Source: Methylotenera sp. G11 (lineage in GTDB: Bacteria; Pseudomonadota; Gammaproteobacteria; Burkholderiales; Methylophilaceae). From it: a DNA stretch of 64,000 nucleotides. Below the pieces are notes generated by a model that did not search any database, was not told the origin of the DNA, and was given only the letters and a program-made list of their open reading frames with translations. The stretch is from assembly GCF_000799735.1 (NCBI RefSeq), contig NZ_JUHH01000001.1, positions 1,240,001-1,304,000 on the forward strand. Direction: 5' to 3'. Of the stretch, positions 36,333-46,561 are shown in pieces. Position 1 is the first letter of the stretch. The number at the start of each line of letters is the position of its first letter. The position numbers were made by a program, and so were the translations under genes.

Positions 36333-39300
36333 TTAAATCGGAGCACATGATATGAGAATCTGCTGAGAGAAATATCTATCCATTTGCGACCTTGTCACTT
36401 TAATAGAGGCGTTACCTAAAGTGATGGCAGCCTTATCAGATTGGTTAAATTGAGCATCGACGCGCGCTCTCAATTCCTGCAATGACGAGTCTGGCCTGAA
36501 TGATTGTGTTACAACTCTATAACCATTCACTTCCAATAATTGAGTAAGCGTTTCAACAGAGAAAAAACGAATATGGGTGACATCAAACAAGCCGGCATTG
36601 GCGTAGTTAAAGCTACCCGACACTACACCATTGATATATTGAAGGTTCTGAACATTAGGTACTGAAATGACAACTCTGCCTTGAGCCGCAACCAGCCTTT
36701 TCAGCTTTTGCATGAATTTCCATGGGTTATATAAATGCTCAACAACATCTGACAGAATAATCAAATCAAATAATGCGCCCTGATATGTATCTACAAATTC
36801 TTCTGCTGTTTGATGTATAAACTGGAAGTTCTGATAGTTTTCACATGAATCATCTGCAACAATATCTACGCCGTATAAATCACTTTTATCTATAGCGTAT
36901 CCTAATGACTTGGGAAGTTCGATCAAATTCGAGCCGTCCGCACAGCCGATTTCACAAATCCGTCTTGGCTGGCAATCTATTAATTTAAACAAGTCATATC
37001 TAGGTTTAACTTTGTATTGAGCCTGTGCAATAGAAAATTTCTGCCCATAGGCAAAATCTATCTTAAAATTTAATGCCTGGATCTTTTTATGCGATGACCA
37101 TTCGGAATGGACGATTCGGCTGAAAGGTTTTTGAGGGTCGATCTGAGTAATTTCCAGCCCCAAAGATTCCACTTTTTTAGAAACAGCGATTTCTGACGCA
37201 ATGCATTCTTCATAATTTGCACCGATAGGGAAGCCATTGATAGTATCCAACGTGCTCCTTTTTAATGCCCAGATTAAACTGCGTAAGTGCTTTGCATCTT
37301 TTCCTGGATAAATAGCGTTGCGCTGCATGAAAGATAAATAAACTTCTGCACGCGCTTTGATTTCAGCACTCACTGGATTGCTGGATGGATCATTACCTTG
37401 CAAATCGCTCCAGCTGCGGGTCCAGTGCTGGTTGATACTTTCGCCGACTAGTCCAACCTGTGCATTCTCCAAGGCTTTAAGATAGTCATGCACCCAGCCA
37501 TCCTGGATAATCCGGCACTCGTCCTGCAAGAAAATAAAACTATCTACGTCTTTAAACTGGCGCCAACCATAATCCCATGCACCGATATTCATTCCTTGAT
37601 TTTGTCTGTATAGAATATTGGTTTTATATTTTCCAGAAGAAACTTCTATCAAACGCTGCTCTTGTTGATTAACGACTATGGTGATTTCAATGAGATGTCC
37701 GGGCTCATGAGCGTCAATTGATGCGATTAATGCCAGAAGATCATCAATGTCACGTCCGTCATAATAAGAAATGATTACCATGCACTTCTGCTGACTTAAT
37801 GACCCAGTTGGGTCACTCAAAACAACATTACTCCACAACCGCCCTATCATTTCTTTAGAGTAATGCTGAGCGATATGTTGCTGTCCCAGTCTTATCCTCG
37901 ACACGACCTCTTCTGGGTTTGCTACTGCCCAACGCACCCCCTCAATTAAATCATCACCCACCCATGCGCTATTGGCAAACGATGCGTATGAAGGCAGGTT
38001 TCCTGCCACTACAAAACGGCCACTCCATAATGTTTCCAATAATCGGTTTGAGCTTTTGGCTTTCTTGATATCATTATCAAGTGTAGGAATGACGACCAAG
38101 TCGCAGTTCGCTAAAGCCTGTGCAGTGGCCGCTACACTCCAAGGGGTATATTCAACCTGCAACCCCTCAGGTATGAATTTCTGTATGTCGCTTATATCGT
38201 TCGTCAATGCAGTGACAATGTTTAACGCGAGTGGCTGTTGTTGAGCATATTCAGCTAGCTGAGGTAACCACTTGATAAGCGTATCAATATTGACCACATG
38301 ACCAAACCAAAGCAGTTTAAGTGCTTTATTGGGACTGAATTTAATTGTCCCTTTAGAAAAATCTACAGGGTCGGCGATGATTGCATCGACATTTTTCCCG
38401 GTTGCCAGAATAGCTTCTGCCATTGCAGGGGTTGATGCCGTAACCTTATCCGCGATTGCAAGCAGCGCATGCTGTAATGGACCGCGTTGGGGATGCGTCA
38501 AGAAATTGTCGCAAAAATCGGCAATCACTGTCGCTCCGCGATTTTTAGCATCCTGCGCCAGTTTGACTGAGAAATCCGTAAATACTTTTGATATGATGAC
38601 AGTATCACCTTTTTGCGGAACGTTACTTCCCCATCCCCCCATCGCTTGGGCATAAGCTTCATTTACGAACTCACTGTTCCAGCCCGATTTTTCAAGTTCC
38701 AATGCTGGAGCCAGAACCCGATATCTAGCACTGGCCAAAGTTGACGTTTTATTGGTACCTTCGCTTTTAATCGCGCCAGCAGTTAGCCAGATCAGACGTT
38801 TACTTGATATATTGAAATGCGATTGATATGTGGCAACATGGTCACCATCCGCTTTATTGCCGTATGCTGCAACTAAGTCTGACTGTAGTTCATTCAGGGC
38901 ACCTGACCAGTCTTCAGATATATTCTGCCTGTAAACTTTGCTTTCTATGAACCACAAAGATTGATTACCTTGATACCCCCAGCGCCAATCACCTCCCGGA
39001 GTTTGTACTAGCACTTTAGATCCTAATCCCAAGCCTGCACGCAGGTGCATATTTGTGTTGGATACGCCAATGTTCTCATCCAGTAACGACAAAAGTGCAA
39101 GCAAGTCTTCCAAATCATCAGTTAATGCTGCGGCATCGTGAACAGGTGAGTTGAGCCTTTTCTCAAAGCGCGGAAGTTCGTCCAAAACAATATTCCGCTG
39201 CAAAGAAATCCATGTTGCATTGACAACTGAAAGCGTTACTGCAAATGCATTTTCATCTACGGCCTTCGTAAGTTTTCCGAGACTCCTTGCAATATCTTCG

Positions 39301-41693
39301 CTGGCTACTCCGGCACGCCAATTAATGCCAATGTATGGGCCGTTGCCGATTGATTTGAGCCATTCTCTCCACTTTTCGACAAGTTCTGGTTTTGGTGTCA
39401 GCGGCAGGGCTGGTGCAACAGGAGGTACGCCTAGGGACTCAACGGCTACAGGAAGCTCGTTAACGATAAAGGATAAGTCGTATTGTGTGCTATCAGGTGC
39501 AGGTTCGGCATCTGAAAAAACTTGATTAAAATAACCTGTTCTTTCAAGAATGGGCACTAATTTCTTTCCAGACCAATAATCGACTTTAATGCCTGCTTCA
39601 GTTAGCCAAGGCAGATAACGTAAAAAGGTGAGTTCATCACCCAAACCCATGTCGCGCTTGATTAGCACGTGTAAGCCACTGTGTTTTTTTGTTAATCTCG
39701 GACAACACCAGTCGTTGATTAATTCATCGCGTTTAGCTACATTTCTCGCGGTATAGTCTCTGAAACCCCGCACAGTATCACCAAGCTTTAACCTTGCCAT
39801 GCCACAATATTCCTGAGCATCAAGTCTGTTGGGATTTATCCTGATGCATGCTTCATAATCGGCAATTGCATCTTCTAACCGATTAAGCTGTAAAAAAGCC
39901 GCCGCTCTACTATAGTAGATACTGGATGTATTTTTAACAGCGCTATTGCTGATTGCATCCGATGCAAATTCAATCGCCTTATCATGACGTTTTCCAGCTG
40001 ATAATGCGCGAACATAATCGCCAATGATACGGCCATCTATCTGAGATATTTCGGCTGCGCGCTGCAGTATGCTGATAGCTAAATCATGCTTTGAATCACG
40101 CAATGCAGCCCATCCCAGCAGATGCAGGGCTTCAGCATTTTCTTGTATCGGGCTGGTTGCTGCCAACATTTTTATCACTGATTGAGCGGCTTGAATTGCA
40201 GCAGGGATATCCCCCGCATTGACAGCACCCCAGCCTTTTTGCAGCAAATGATCAACTTCATCCTGAACGATCTGCGGTTTTGAGATATATGATTGCGCGC
40301 CATTGCTCTTCAATGACCCAAACTTTTCATGTAGCACTTTGCCAATATCGGCAAAAGCACTGCCCCAGTCCTGACTCGCACCTTGGCGGTAAATTTTACT
40401 ATTCGGATACCATGGGCTGGCACTGCCATCCGCAAGCCAGCGCCAGTCCTGATATGGTCGATTAACCAAGATCTGTGCGCTTAAATTGAGTGATTCACGC
40501 AGATGTACATTGGTGTTGGGCACTGTGACGTACTCATCAACTATACTTAATAAAGCGAGCATGTCTTGCAGATTGTCGTTGTAGTATGAAAAATCAATAA
40601 AATCCCGGCCAAGCGCTGTAGCAAATTCTAACTGTTCCTGATCATCCGGAACGCGCTGTATGCTAATGACAGTGGCATTGATATTAGATAGTAACTTTCC
40701 TAACTCCTTAGGAGAGGCCGCCTTGTCATACATACGCAGGCCTGCCCGCTGCTTAGCGCCACGAGCCCCGGCACGCCAGGTAACTGCAATATATGGTGCA
40801 GGACCAATTTGAGAGATTTTTTCCCTGACTCTTCTGACTCTTGATTGATCAGCCATTAAAGCCAAAGGTGGCGGAGTCTCTATCGAACCGGTTTGAATGG
40901 CAGCCAGTGGCAGATCGCCCATGTTTAACCAAAAAGCATTTAATGGCGGGGTTATTGCCTCTTTAACTGATGCAAAAATTCCTGTACCCCTTAGCAGAAC
41001 TTTTGTTTTCTTATCTGTTTGTAAATGAATCCGCCAGCCCGCATCGGCCAGAGGCTTTGCAAATCTGGCGTAAAAGAGTGTGTCGCCGGGCCCCTGTTCG
41101 TTTTTAAGCCATAGTTCGCCAGGTTTTGTGAAATGTAATGCAGGACAACGGCTGCCAGCAGCTAAATTCTGTGAACGCCCCGTGTATATTTCAAAGCCAT
41201 TGGCATAGTCGCCTTGAATAAGGTGGCAGAAACTAAGCGAACCTTCCCAGGCCATTAAATGCGGCTTGAGAGCGATTGCCTCTTTTGCATAAGCAGCAGC
41301 AGTTCCATACTGATCCAGTGCCACATAAACTGCCGCCAGAAGTCCGCATAGCTCGGCACTACTGCCAAACTCCCTCAGTGCCTGCTGTAGGTGGGTTAGC
41401 GCTAACTCTGCTTCACCAGCAACGAGATAAGCTTCTGCTATATCTCTGCATCTTCTTTCGGTTACTTCTATTGCCAAGGCTTTTTCCAGCAATGGAAGCG
41501 CAATATCAGAACGACCATCCCGGCTCGCAAGCAGGCCTAAAATATGAAATGTTTCGGGCAGGTCTGGACCAATTGCCGCAGCCATTTTCGCATGTGATAT
41601 TGCGCCAGCCATGTCACTCTTATACAAAGCATCCCATGCTTTAGCGATATAGTCTTGAAATAGCCCCAAGGAACTGGCAGTGACGGTACTCAT
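36333..41693 (-). CDS. Giant TPR-glycosyltransferase-methyltransferase protein
   Basis: A 1786-residue cytoplasmic protein with, in order: TPR units (about 15-180), a heptosyltransferase-like domain (about 190-470, LWLKNEQGPGDTLFYARF), a second TPR set (about 490-670), a second heptosyltransferase-like domain (about 680-960, IKRDMGLGDELTFLRYL), a GT-B domain (about 965-1295, SNRLLETLWSGRFVVAG), an RgpF/rhamnan-type domain (about 1300-1520, MVIISYYDGRDIDDLLALI; FIFLQDECRII) and a class I methyltransferase (about 1560-1750, ICEIGCADGSNLIEL; LSDVVEHLYNPWKF). The first two TPR-transferase blocks are clearly duplicates. Gene order suggests glycosylation of pilin or a surface polymer. Start and neighbours abut closely: tadV ends three bases upstream. 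Confidence 0.82.
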   Translation of the reverse strand: MSTVTASSLGLFQDYIAKAWDALYKSDMAGAISHAKMAAAIGPDLPETFHILGLLASRDGRSDIALPLLEKALAIEVTERRCRDIAEAYLVAGEAELALTHLQQALREFGSSAELCGLLAAVYVALDQYGTAAAYAKEAIALKPHLMAWEGSLSFCHLIQGDYANGFEIYTGRSQNLAAGSRCPALHFTKPGELWLKNEQGPGDTLFYARFAKPLADAGWRIHLQTDKKTKVLLRGTGIFASVKEAITPPLNAFWLNMGDLPLAAIQTGSIETPPPLALMADQSRVRRVREKISQIGPAPYIAVTWRAGARGAKQRAGLRMYDKAASPKELGKLLSNINATVISIQRVPDDQEQLEFATALGRDFIDFSYYNDNLQDMLALLSIVDEYVTVPNTNVHLRESLNLSAQILVNRPYQDWRWLADGSASPWYPNSKIYRQGASQDWGSAFADIGKVLHEKFGSLKSNGAQSYISKPQIVQDEVDHLLQKGWGAVNAGDIPAAIQAAQSVIKMLAATSPIQENAEALHLLGWAALRDSKHDLAISILQRAAEISQIDGRIIGDYVRALSAGKRHDKAIEFASDAISNSAVKNTSSIYYSRAAAFLQLNRLEDAIADYEACIRINPNRLDAQEYCGMARLKLGDTVRGFRDYTARNVAKRDELINDWCCPRLTKKHSGLHVLIKRDMGLGDELTFLRYLPWLTEAGIKVDYWSGKKLVPILERTGYFNQVFSDAEPAPDSTQYDLSFIVNELPVAVESLGVPPVAPALPLTPKPELVEKWREWLKSIGNGPYIGINWRAGVASEDIARSLGKLTKAVDENAFAVTLSVVNATWISLQRNIVLDELPRFEKRLNSPVHDAAALTDDLEDLLALLSLLDENIGVSNTNMHLRAGLGLGSKVLVQTPGGDWRWGYQGNQSLWFIESKVYRQNISEDWSGALNELQSDLVAAYGNKADGDHVATYQSHFNISSKRLIWLTAGAIKSEGTNKTSTLASARYRVLAPALELEKSGWNSEFVNEAYAQAMGGWGSNVPQKGDTVIISKVFTDFSVKLAQDAKNRGATVIADFCDNFLTHPQRGPLQHALLAIADKVTASTPAMAEAILATGKNVDAIIADPVDFSKGTIKFSPNKALKLLWFGHVVNIDTLIKWLPQLAEYAQQQPLALNIVTALTNDISDIQKFIPEGLQVEYTPWSVAATAQALANCDLVVIPTLDNDIKKAKSSNRLLETLWSGRFVVAGNLPSYASFANSAWVGDDLIEGVRWAVANPEEVVSRIRLGQQHIAQHYSKEMIGRLWSNVVLSDPTGSLSQQKCMVIISYYDGRDIDDLLALIASIDAHEPGHLIEITIVVNQQEQRLIEVSSGKYKTNILYRQNQGMNIGAWDYGWRQFKDVDSFIFLQDECRIIQDGWVHDYLKALENAQVGLVGESINQHWTRSWSDLQGNDPSSNPVSAEIKARAEVYLSFMQRNAIYPGKDAKHLRSLIWALKRSTLDTINGFPIGANYEECIASEIAVSKKVESLGLEITQIDPQKPFSRIVHSEWSSHKKIQALNFKIDFAYGQKFSIAQAQYKVKPRYDLFKLIDCQPRRICEIGCADGSNLIELPKSLGYAIDKSDLYGVDIVADDSCENYQNFQFIHQTAEEFVDTYQGALFDLIILSDVVEHLYNPWKFMQKLKRLVAAQGRVVISVPNVQNLQYINGVVSGSFNYANAGLFDVTHIRFFSVETLTQLLEVNGYRVVTQSFRPDSSLQELRARVDAQFNQSDKAAITLGNASIKVTRSQMDRYFSQQILISCAPI

Positions 41694-41695
41694 GA

Positions 41696-42280
41696 CTACG
41701 CCGCCAGCAATCTTGTAATATATAAATGCAACTGCTCAATTGCAATGAGTGCGCAGCCTATAGACAGAGCCACACCATAAGGCATTGCAATGGCGCCTTC
41801 TGAACGCAGATCCCAGCCCATATCCTTGAAACCGGATAAATAAGCTGATCTCGCCATAAATTTCATGTTGTGCCACATGTGGTTTAGTCCACCATACTTA
41901 TAGGCAAGGCCCAGCGCCCATACACCGCCCACCATAGCGCCGACTAATATAGACAGCATCGTGCCCTTAAAACCTAAAAACAGGCCGAACACCATCACCA
42001 ATTTAACATCACCCGCCCCCACCTGTTTGAGTTTATAGGGTGCAAATAACAACATACCGCCAATGAGTGAACCCATTAATGAAAAGAAAAAGCCTTTGGC
42101 TACCTTGGCTGGAGGCAGATAAAAACACATGGCTATAAAAACAGATATCGCAAACAGACTGGCGATAATTAAATATTTATTTGGAATTTTTCTGTATTTG
42201 TAATCGTGCACACTGACAAACACACACAAAACCAGCGCTCCACACAGTAACGCTATGACAAACAACTCAAATGCCATCAT
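41696..42280 (-). CDS. tadV: TadV/CpaA prepilin peptidase
   Basis: A 194-residue A24-family aspartic membrane peptidase that removes the leader of Flp and the TadE-like pilins. The two catalytic aspartates are in SVHDYKYRKIPN and the GAGDVKLVMVFG motif. About five to six membrane helices are seen. It lacks the N-methylation domain of PilD-type enzymes, as usual for Tad systems. It follows the flp gene by 99 bases. Confidence 0.92.
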   Translation of the reverse strand: MMAFELFVIALLCGALVLCVFVSVHDYKYRKIPNKYLIIASLFAISVFIAMCFYLPPAKVAKGFFFSLMGSLIGGMLLFAPYKLKQVGAGDVKLVMVFGLFLGFKGTMLSILVGAMVGGVWALGLAYKYGGLNHMWHNMKFMARSAYLSGFKDMGWDLRSEGAIAMPYGVALSIGCALIAIEQLHLYITRLLAA

Positions 42281-42379
42281 CCAACTTTCAAGATTAACAC
42301 TTCAATGCTTCGAAACAGAAATGCCGTCACTTGCACAATACAAATGACGGCATAAGTCAATAAAGTCGATTATTAACTA

Positions 42380-42709
42380 TTAGTCGTCACCAAGGATGTT
42401 GGCTTCACCACCCAAAGTGGTGTTCATGTTACCGCTAGCCAGGAACTCTGCTGTATCGAAAATTGCGCCGTTAGAAGAGTTATCAAGCTGCACTAAACCA
42501 TCTGAGTCCAAACGAACGATCTGATCCGTACCTTGCTCGCCTGTTTCGCCGCCTGGCAAGTGGTTAGCCATCCAGCTGTAAAGGTCAGCAGTTTTGTCAC
42601 CCAGTTGCACTACAGCGATGTATGAAACCGCTGCAACAGCACCCAGAGTAACGCCGTACTCAACCATTGACTGACCTTCTTCGTCCTGCAAGAAATTTTT
42701 AATAGACAT
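42380..42709 (-). CDS. flp: Flp major pilin
   Basis: A 109-residue prepilin. The leader MSIKNFLQDEEG is followed by the conserved QSMVEYGVTLGAVAAVSYIA segment; cleavage after the Gly and before QSMVEY is expected. Glu and Tyr at the usual +5/+6 area are present. The tail is acidic (ETGEQGTDQIVRLDSDGLVQ) and longer than in the shortest Flp pilins of about 60-75 residues. First gene of the minus-strand tad block. Confidence 0.93.
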   Translation of the reverse strand: MSIKNFLQDEEGQSMVEYGVTLGAVAAVSYIAVVQLGDKTADLYSWMANHLPGGETGEQGTDQIVRLDSDGLVQLDNSSNGAIFDTAEFLASGNMNTTLGGEANILGDD

Positions 42710-43100
42710 GTAGATATCCCTTAATAAAATATTAATAAATAAATTTCATCGTCAATAAATCTTATTAACGACTGCACCGTGCTGATGTTGCTTTCAATTT
42801 TTTGCAATTGATTCCAATGCCCCATAAACACGTACCATCGCATGGTTAACCTTTTCAAGTTCTTGCCACGCTTTGTGTGCCATACAATATGCAACGGATA
42901 TGCCAACTGCCTGATTAATTATTTAACAAATTGATTAATAACAACTTTATGTGATTTATACTGCATTATTCAGCGGATAAATTTCGGTTACATTTGGTTA
43001 CTAAAACCAATACATGGGTTATTAATAACCGTTTTATCTCAACAATTTTCAAGGATTTGATGCAGAGTTTTCAACACATGAATTACCCAGCTTGTGACAC
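42710..43100. other. Non-coding region upstream of flp
   Basis: AT-rich, with no gene. It should hold the flp promoter. TGGCACACAAAGCGTG on the minus strand (near 42867-42882) recalls a sigma-54 -24 element, but the -12 GC is not at the right spacing, so no sigma-54 promoter is claimed. Confidence 0.6.
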
Positions 43101-43476
43101 ATGACGATGAATGTGTCTGGCATGAAATTCGCACGTGCTTTAACGCCTGCGAGAGCAGTTCCAGAGCAAGTGTTGCGCATTCAAATAGGTGATGAAGCGG
43201 AAGATATCAGCATCCCTCCCGATGGAAAAACGTTGGCGGCATGCCTGGAACAAGAGAATACGGTTTCTTGTGCTGATTTAACTACGTTTAAATCGATGCA
43301 TACGGTAGAAACCCAAGGCAAAAACCCTGAACATTGCATATTTTCACCAGATGGTAAAAAAACTTTATGCAGCTAATGGCAGAAGCAATCACGTATCTGT
43401 CATAGACACTGTGCCTAACAGACATATTGGTGATATTAGTGCAGGCCAGCTACCTTGGGGCGTGACAATTAATTAA
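43101..43476 (+). pseudogene. Frameshifted fragment of a YVTN-type beta-propeller protein
   Basis: The first frame encodes repeats such as DEAEDISIPPDGKTLAACLE and HCIFSPDGKK, then runs into a stop. Dropping one base from the run of seven A at about 43354-43360 restores LYAANGRSNHVSVIDTVP and GDISAGQLPWGVTIN up to the stop at 43474-43476. That continuation is a textbook YVTN propeller blade. The gene is also far too short, having about two blades where six or seven are usual. It is therefore a decayed remnant, with the frameshift either real or a homopolymer error. Confidence 0.75.
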
Positions 43477-43527
43477 AATTGGTGTCGCTGGCTGGTACGC
43501 TCTTGATAAGATTGAATACCCCATATT

Positions 43528-44919
43528 CTAGTCTATTTGAATATTGTGTTTTTCCATACGGTAGCGCATAGCCATCCTTGAGATGCCAAGCTCACGTGCC
43601 GCCTTGGACACATTATTTTTAGCATTGCTTAACGCCCGCAGCATTAAAGCTTTCTCGGTCTCGCCCAACAGTGAAGATGAGCTCAATTGAGCGCCTGGCA
43701 ATGCCAGATCACCTTCTGTAACGCGCCCCAGCTCACCACAAAGCAACACGGCGCGACTAATCAGATGTTTTAACTCGCGTACATTTCCAGGCCATGAATA
43801 TTTGCGGACTTTATCAAGTGCTTCTGGCGTAAAAACAGGTTTTGGCAAGCCATAACGTCTCGATGTCTGCGAGGCAAAATGCTCGGCCAGCAAGACCAGA
43901 TCACCAAGGCGTTCCCGCAGTGGTGGCATAACAAGACTCATCACATTAAGTCTATAGTACAAATCTTGCCTGAAACCACCTTGCAATGACATCTCATGCA
44001 AATCACGATTAGTCGCTGCAATAAAACGGGCTAGCACAGGCCGTTCTTTAGTCGAGCCTATACGACGCACCATACGGCGCTCAAGAACATTCAGCAATTT
44101 AGCCTGCAAAGCCAATGGCAACTCGCCGATTTCGTCCAGAAATAAAGTGCCATCTTCAGCCGCCTCAATCAAGCCAGGGCGGTTGTCGGTTGCTCCAGTA
44201 AATGCACCTTTTTCATGGCCAAATAGCTCGCTCTCAATCAATTCTGCCGGCAATGATGCACAATCCACATGTAAAAATGGCTTGTCATTACCATGGCAAG
44301 ATAAATGGATTAGCCTGGCTGCCACATCCTTACCCGTACCGGTTTCACCGTTAATCAATACTGTAGGAGGAATGCTGTCATTAGCTACAATTTGTGAAAT
44401 GCGAGTAATTTGCGCTTTAATACTTTGAATGGCGTGACTTTCTCCCAGCATCTCAGCACCTTCAATCGCATGCACATTACGCTGGCGGGAATAATCAAGA
44501 CTATTGTTCTGCAGTGCGGTCGCCTCAGCTTTCTTTACTGATAAGAACAGCTCTTCGAGATCGATTGGCTTTTTAAGATAGTCAATCGCACCAAGCTTCA
44601 TGGCGTTTACCGCATCACTGATTTCACCATGAGCGGTCATCACTGTAACCGTAGCGCTTTTACCAACAAAGAATGGAATAAGATCTATACCATTTCCATC
44701 TGGCAATCGCATATCCAATAAAACTATATCGGGAGAAAACTGCTTAACGATGTTGCGGGCATCCTCTACATTCTCAACATGAGCACATTCATAATTGGCT
44801 TTTTGCAAGCGACGCATTACTGCTCGCGCAAACAGAACCTCATCTTCAACAATAAGAATCTTAAATTGCTGCTTGATAGAGGTTGATTTTTCATCTGAAA
44901 CAAAATTGGCTAATCGCAA
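43528..44919 (-). CDS. Sigma-54 dependent response regulator
   Basis: A 463-residue NtrC-type activator. The receiver domain (residues 19-130) has phospho-acceptor Asp69 (IVLLDMRLPDGNG). The AAA+ domain (about 160-390) has Walker A GETGTGKDVAARL, the sigma-54 contact motif EKGAFTGA and the DGTLFLDEIGEL Walker B. The Fis-type helix-turn-helix is at the C-terminus (NNVSKAARELGISRMAMRYR). A sensor kinase is not adjacent. Its place at the end of the pilus region suggests it controls pilus genes, as such regulators do in some Tad loci. That is inference. Confidence 0.9.
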   Translation of the reverse strand: MRLANFVSDEKSTSIKQQFKILIVEDEVLFARAVMRRLQKANYECAHVENVEDARNIVKQFSPDIVLLDMRLPDGNGIDLIPFFVGKSATVTVMTAHGEISDAVNAMKLGAIDYLKKPIDLEELFLSVKKAEATALQNNSLDYSRQRNVHAIEGAEMLGESHAIQSIKAQITRISQIVANDSIPPTVLINGETGTGKDVAARLIHLSCHGNDKPFLHVDCASLPAELIESELFGHEKGAFTGATDNRPGLIEAAEDGTLFLDEIGELPLALQAKLLNVLERRMVRRIGSTKERPVLARFIAATNRDLHEMSLQGGFRQDLYYRLNVMSLVMPPLRERLGDLVLLAEHFASQTSRRYGLPKPVFTPEALDKVRKYSWPGNVRELKHLISRAVLLCGELGRVTEGDLALPGAQLSSSSLLGETEKALMLRALSNAKNNVSKAARELGISRMAMRYRMEKHNIQID

Positions 44920-45286
44920 AAGATACTCCTTGATTTCGGCGACTTAAAATATTTTTTAATTCAAGTTCCAAAATAAAACGATATCCTTGCCATCTGCAAC
45001 TTAGGGTCAACCTTACATGTCAAGGTTAATTTTTAGATTAATGCCTAAAGAAATAACTTACTTAAAGTTAAGTCTTTAATGGTTTAATGAGTTTTAATTT
45101 GAAACACAAAATCATGTAAGCAAAAAAAATACCCAAATTCACTTTTAATATTAAACTCAATAAAATCAATGCATTAAGTTTATTTTTATTTATCAATCTT
45201 ATGATAAAAGCCATAATATGGCTGTGCTCAACCACAGGTTGGCTGTTATGTATGGATACTGATCCTGTCAGAAGGACTTGATGAAC
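44920..45286. other. AT-rich intergenic region, no gene seen
   Basis: It holds the promoter region of the sigma-54 regulator on the minus strand. No repeat, hairpin with T-run or coding frame stands out. Confidence 0.6.
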
Positions 45287-45472
45287 TTACATCCGGCTGG
45301 CCTTTAAGAATGATTCAGATCTTAGATCTGACTGCCTTGCGAAGTATGCCGCGGCTTTTTTTAACAGGTCACGCTTCGGTGACGCGTTTCAGTTCCTTGC
45401 GTAAACGGTTCAACTCCGCTTGTTCAGCTGTTCTGGTTCGGTAGGCCGCGGAATCCAAGCCATATGCTCAAG
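45287..45472 (-). pseudogene. IS3-family OrfA relic
   Basis: On the minus strand one frame reads SAAYRTRTAEQAELNRLRKE then LKRVTEA. The adjacent frame continues RDLLKKAAAYFARQSDLRSE to a stop at 45287. Together these match the C-terminal part of IS3-type OrfA proteins (the E-R-D-I-L-K-K-A-A-A-Y-F-A signature), with a one-base shift between the halves. OrfB and the insertion sequence ends are missing. It abuts the end of the acr3 gene and is a scar of a former insertion. Confidence 0.75.
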
Positions 45473-45480
45473 GCATTGTT

Positions 45481-46527
45481 TTATGGACTCTCATACCAGT
45501 TGCGGCTGCTATTTACGATACGCACCACCAGCAGCATGACAGGGACCTCGATCAGCACCCCGACTACAGTGGCCAGCGCTGCCCCAGAATGAAAGCCAAA
45601 CAGGCTGATGGCAGCTGCCACGGCCAGCTCGAAGAAGTTACTGGCGCCTATCAGCGCTGATGGGCAGGCAATGTTATGTTTCTCACCTGCTTTCTTATTC
45701 AGCCAGTATGCCAGCGCGGAGTTAAAAAACACCTGAATCAGGATCGGCACCGCCAGCAGGGCAATTACCAGGGGTTGTTTCAGAATGGCCTCCCCCTGAA
45801 AAGCAAAGAGTAAAACGAGCGTTAACAACAGTGCTGCAATTGACCAGGGGCCTATCTTTTGCATAGCCGCATCAAAGGCCTGCTGGCCTTTGTTTAACAG
45901 GGCTTTGCGCCAAAGCTGTGCAATCAGCACCGGAATCAGGATATACAGTAAAACAGAAGTCAATAAGGTTGCCCAGGGCACGATGATGGCAGAAATGCCG
46001 AGCAGCAGCGCCACGATCGGCGCGAATGCAAAAATCATAATCATGTCGTTCAACGCCACCTGCGATAAAGTAAACAGCGGATCGCCATTGGTGAGACGGC
46101 TCCACACGAACACCATTGCAGTGCATGGTGCAGCCGCCAGCAGGATAAGGCCGGCAATATAACTGTCAATCTGGTCTGGCGGCAGCATGGGCGCAAATAG
46201 ATTGCGAATAAACAGCCAGCCAAGAAAAGCCATTGAGAACGGCTTTACCAGCCAGTTCACGAACAAGGTAACCCCGATGCCTTTAACATGCTGCCTGACC
46301 TCGTGCAGCGCACCAAAATCCACCTTCACCAGCATCGGGATAATCATGATCCAGATTAATAAGCCGACAGGCAGATTGACTTGTGCATATTCCAGTTTGC
46401 CAATAGCCATGAATACACTTGGCAACAGTTGACCCAGCACAATGCCGGTCACAATGCAGATGCCCACCCATAATGTCAGGTAGCGTTCAAAAATACTCAT
46501 GGAAGCCTTGTTAGTGTCAGATGTCAT
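45481..46527 (-). CDS. acr3: Arsenite efflux transporter ACR3
   Basis: A 348-residue inner-membrane transporter of the ACR3 (BASS-like) family with ten predicted helices. Characteristic segments are LPVGLLIWIMIIPMLVKVDF, LLAAAPCTAMVFVWSRLTNG with the essential cysteine, and CPSALIGASNFFELAVAAAI. It exports As(III), driven by the proton gradient or by ArsA. It is the last gene of arsR-arsC-arsD-arsA-acr3, 34 bases after arsA. It ends beside an IS3 scar. Confidence 0.95.
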   Translation of the reverse strand: MTSDTNKASMSIFERYLTLWVGICIVTGIVLGQLLPSVFMAIGKLEYAQVNLPVGLLIWIMIIPMLVKVDFGALHEVRQHVKGIGVTLFVNWLVKPFSMAFLGWLFIRNLFAPMLPPDQIDSYIAGLILLAAAPCTAMVFVWSRLTNGDPLFTLSQVALNDMIMIFAFAPIVALLLGISAIIVPWATLLTSVLLYILIPVLIAQLWRKALLNKGQQAFDAAMQKIGPWSIAALLLTLVLLFAFQGEAILKQPLVIALLAVPILIQVFFNSALAYWLNKKAGEKHNIACPSALIGASNFFELAVAAAISLFGFHSGAALATVVGVLIEVPVMLLVVRIVNSSRNWYESP

Positions 46528-46561
46528 GATTTTTATTTGTGATTAAGATTTGTTTTGGGGC

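Noticed and set aside
42710-43100. Sigma-54 promoter for flp (TGGCAC on the minus strand near 42880)
   Set aside because: The -12 GC element is missing at the required distance; only the -24-like half matches.
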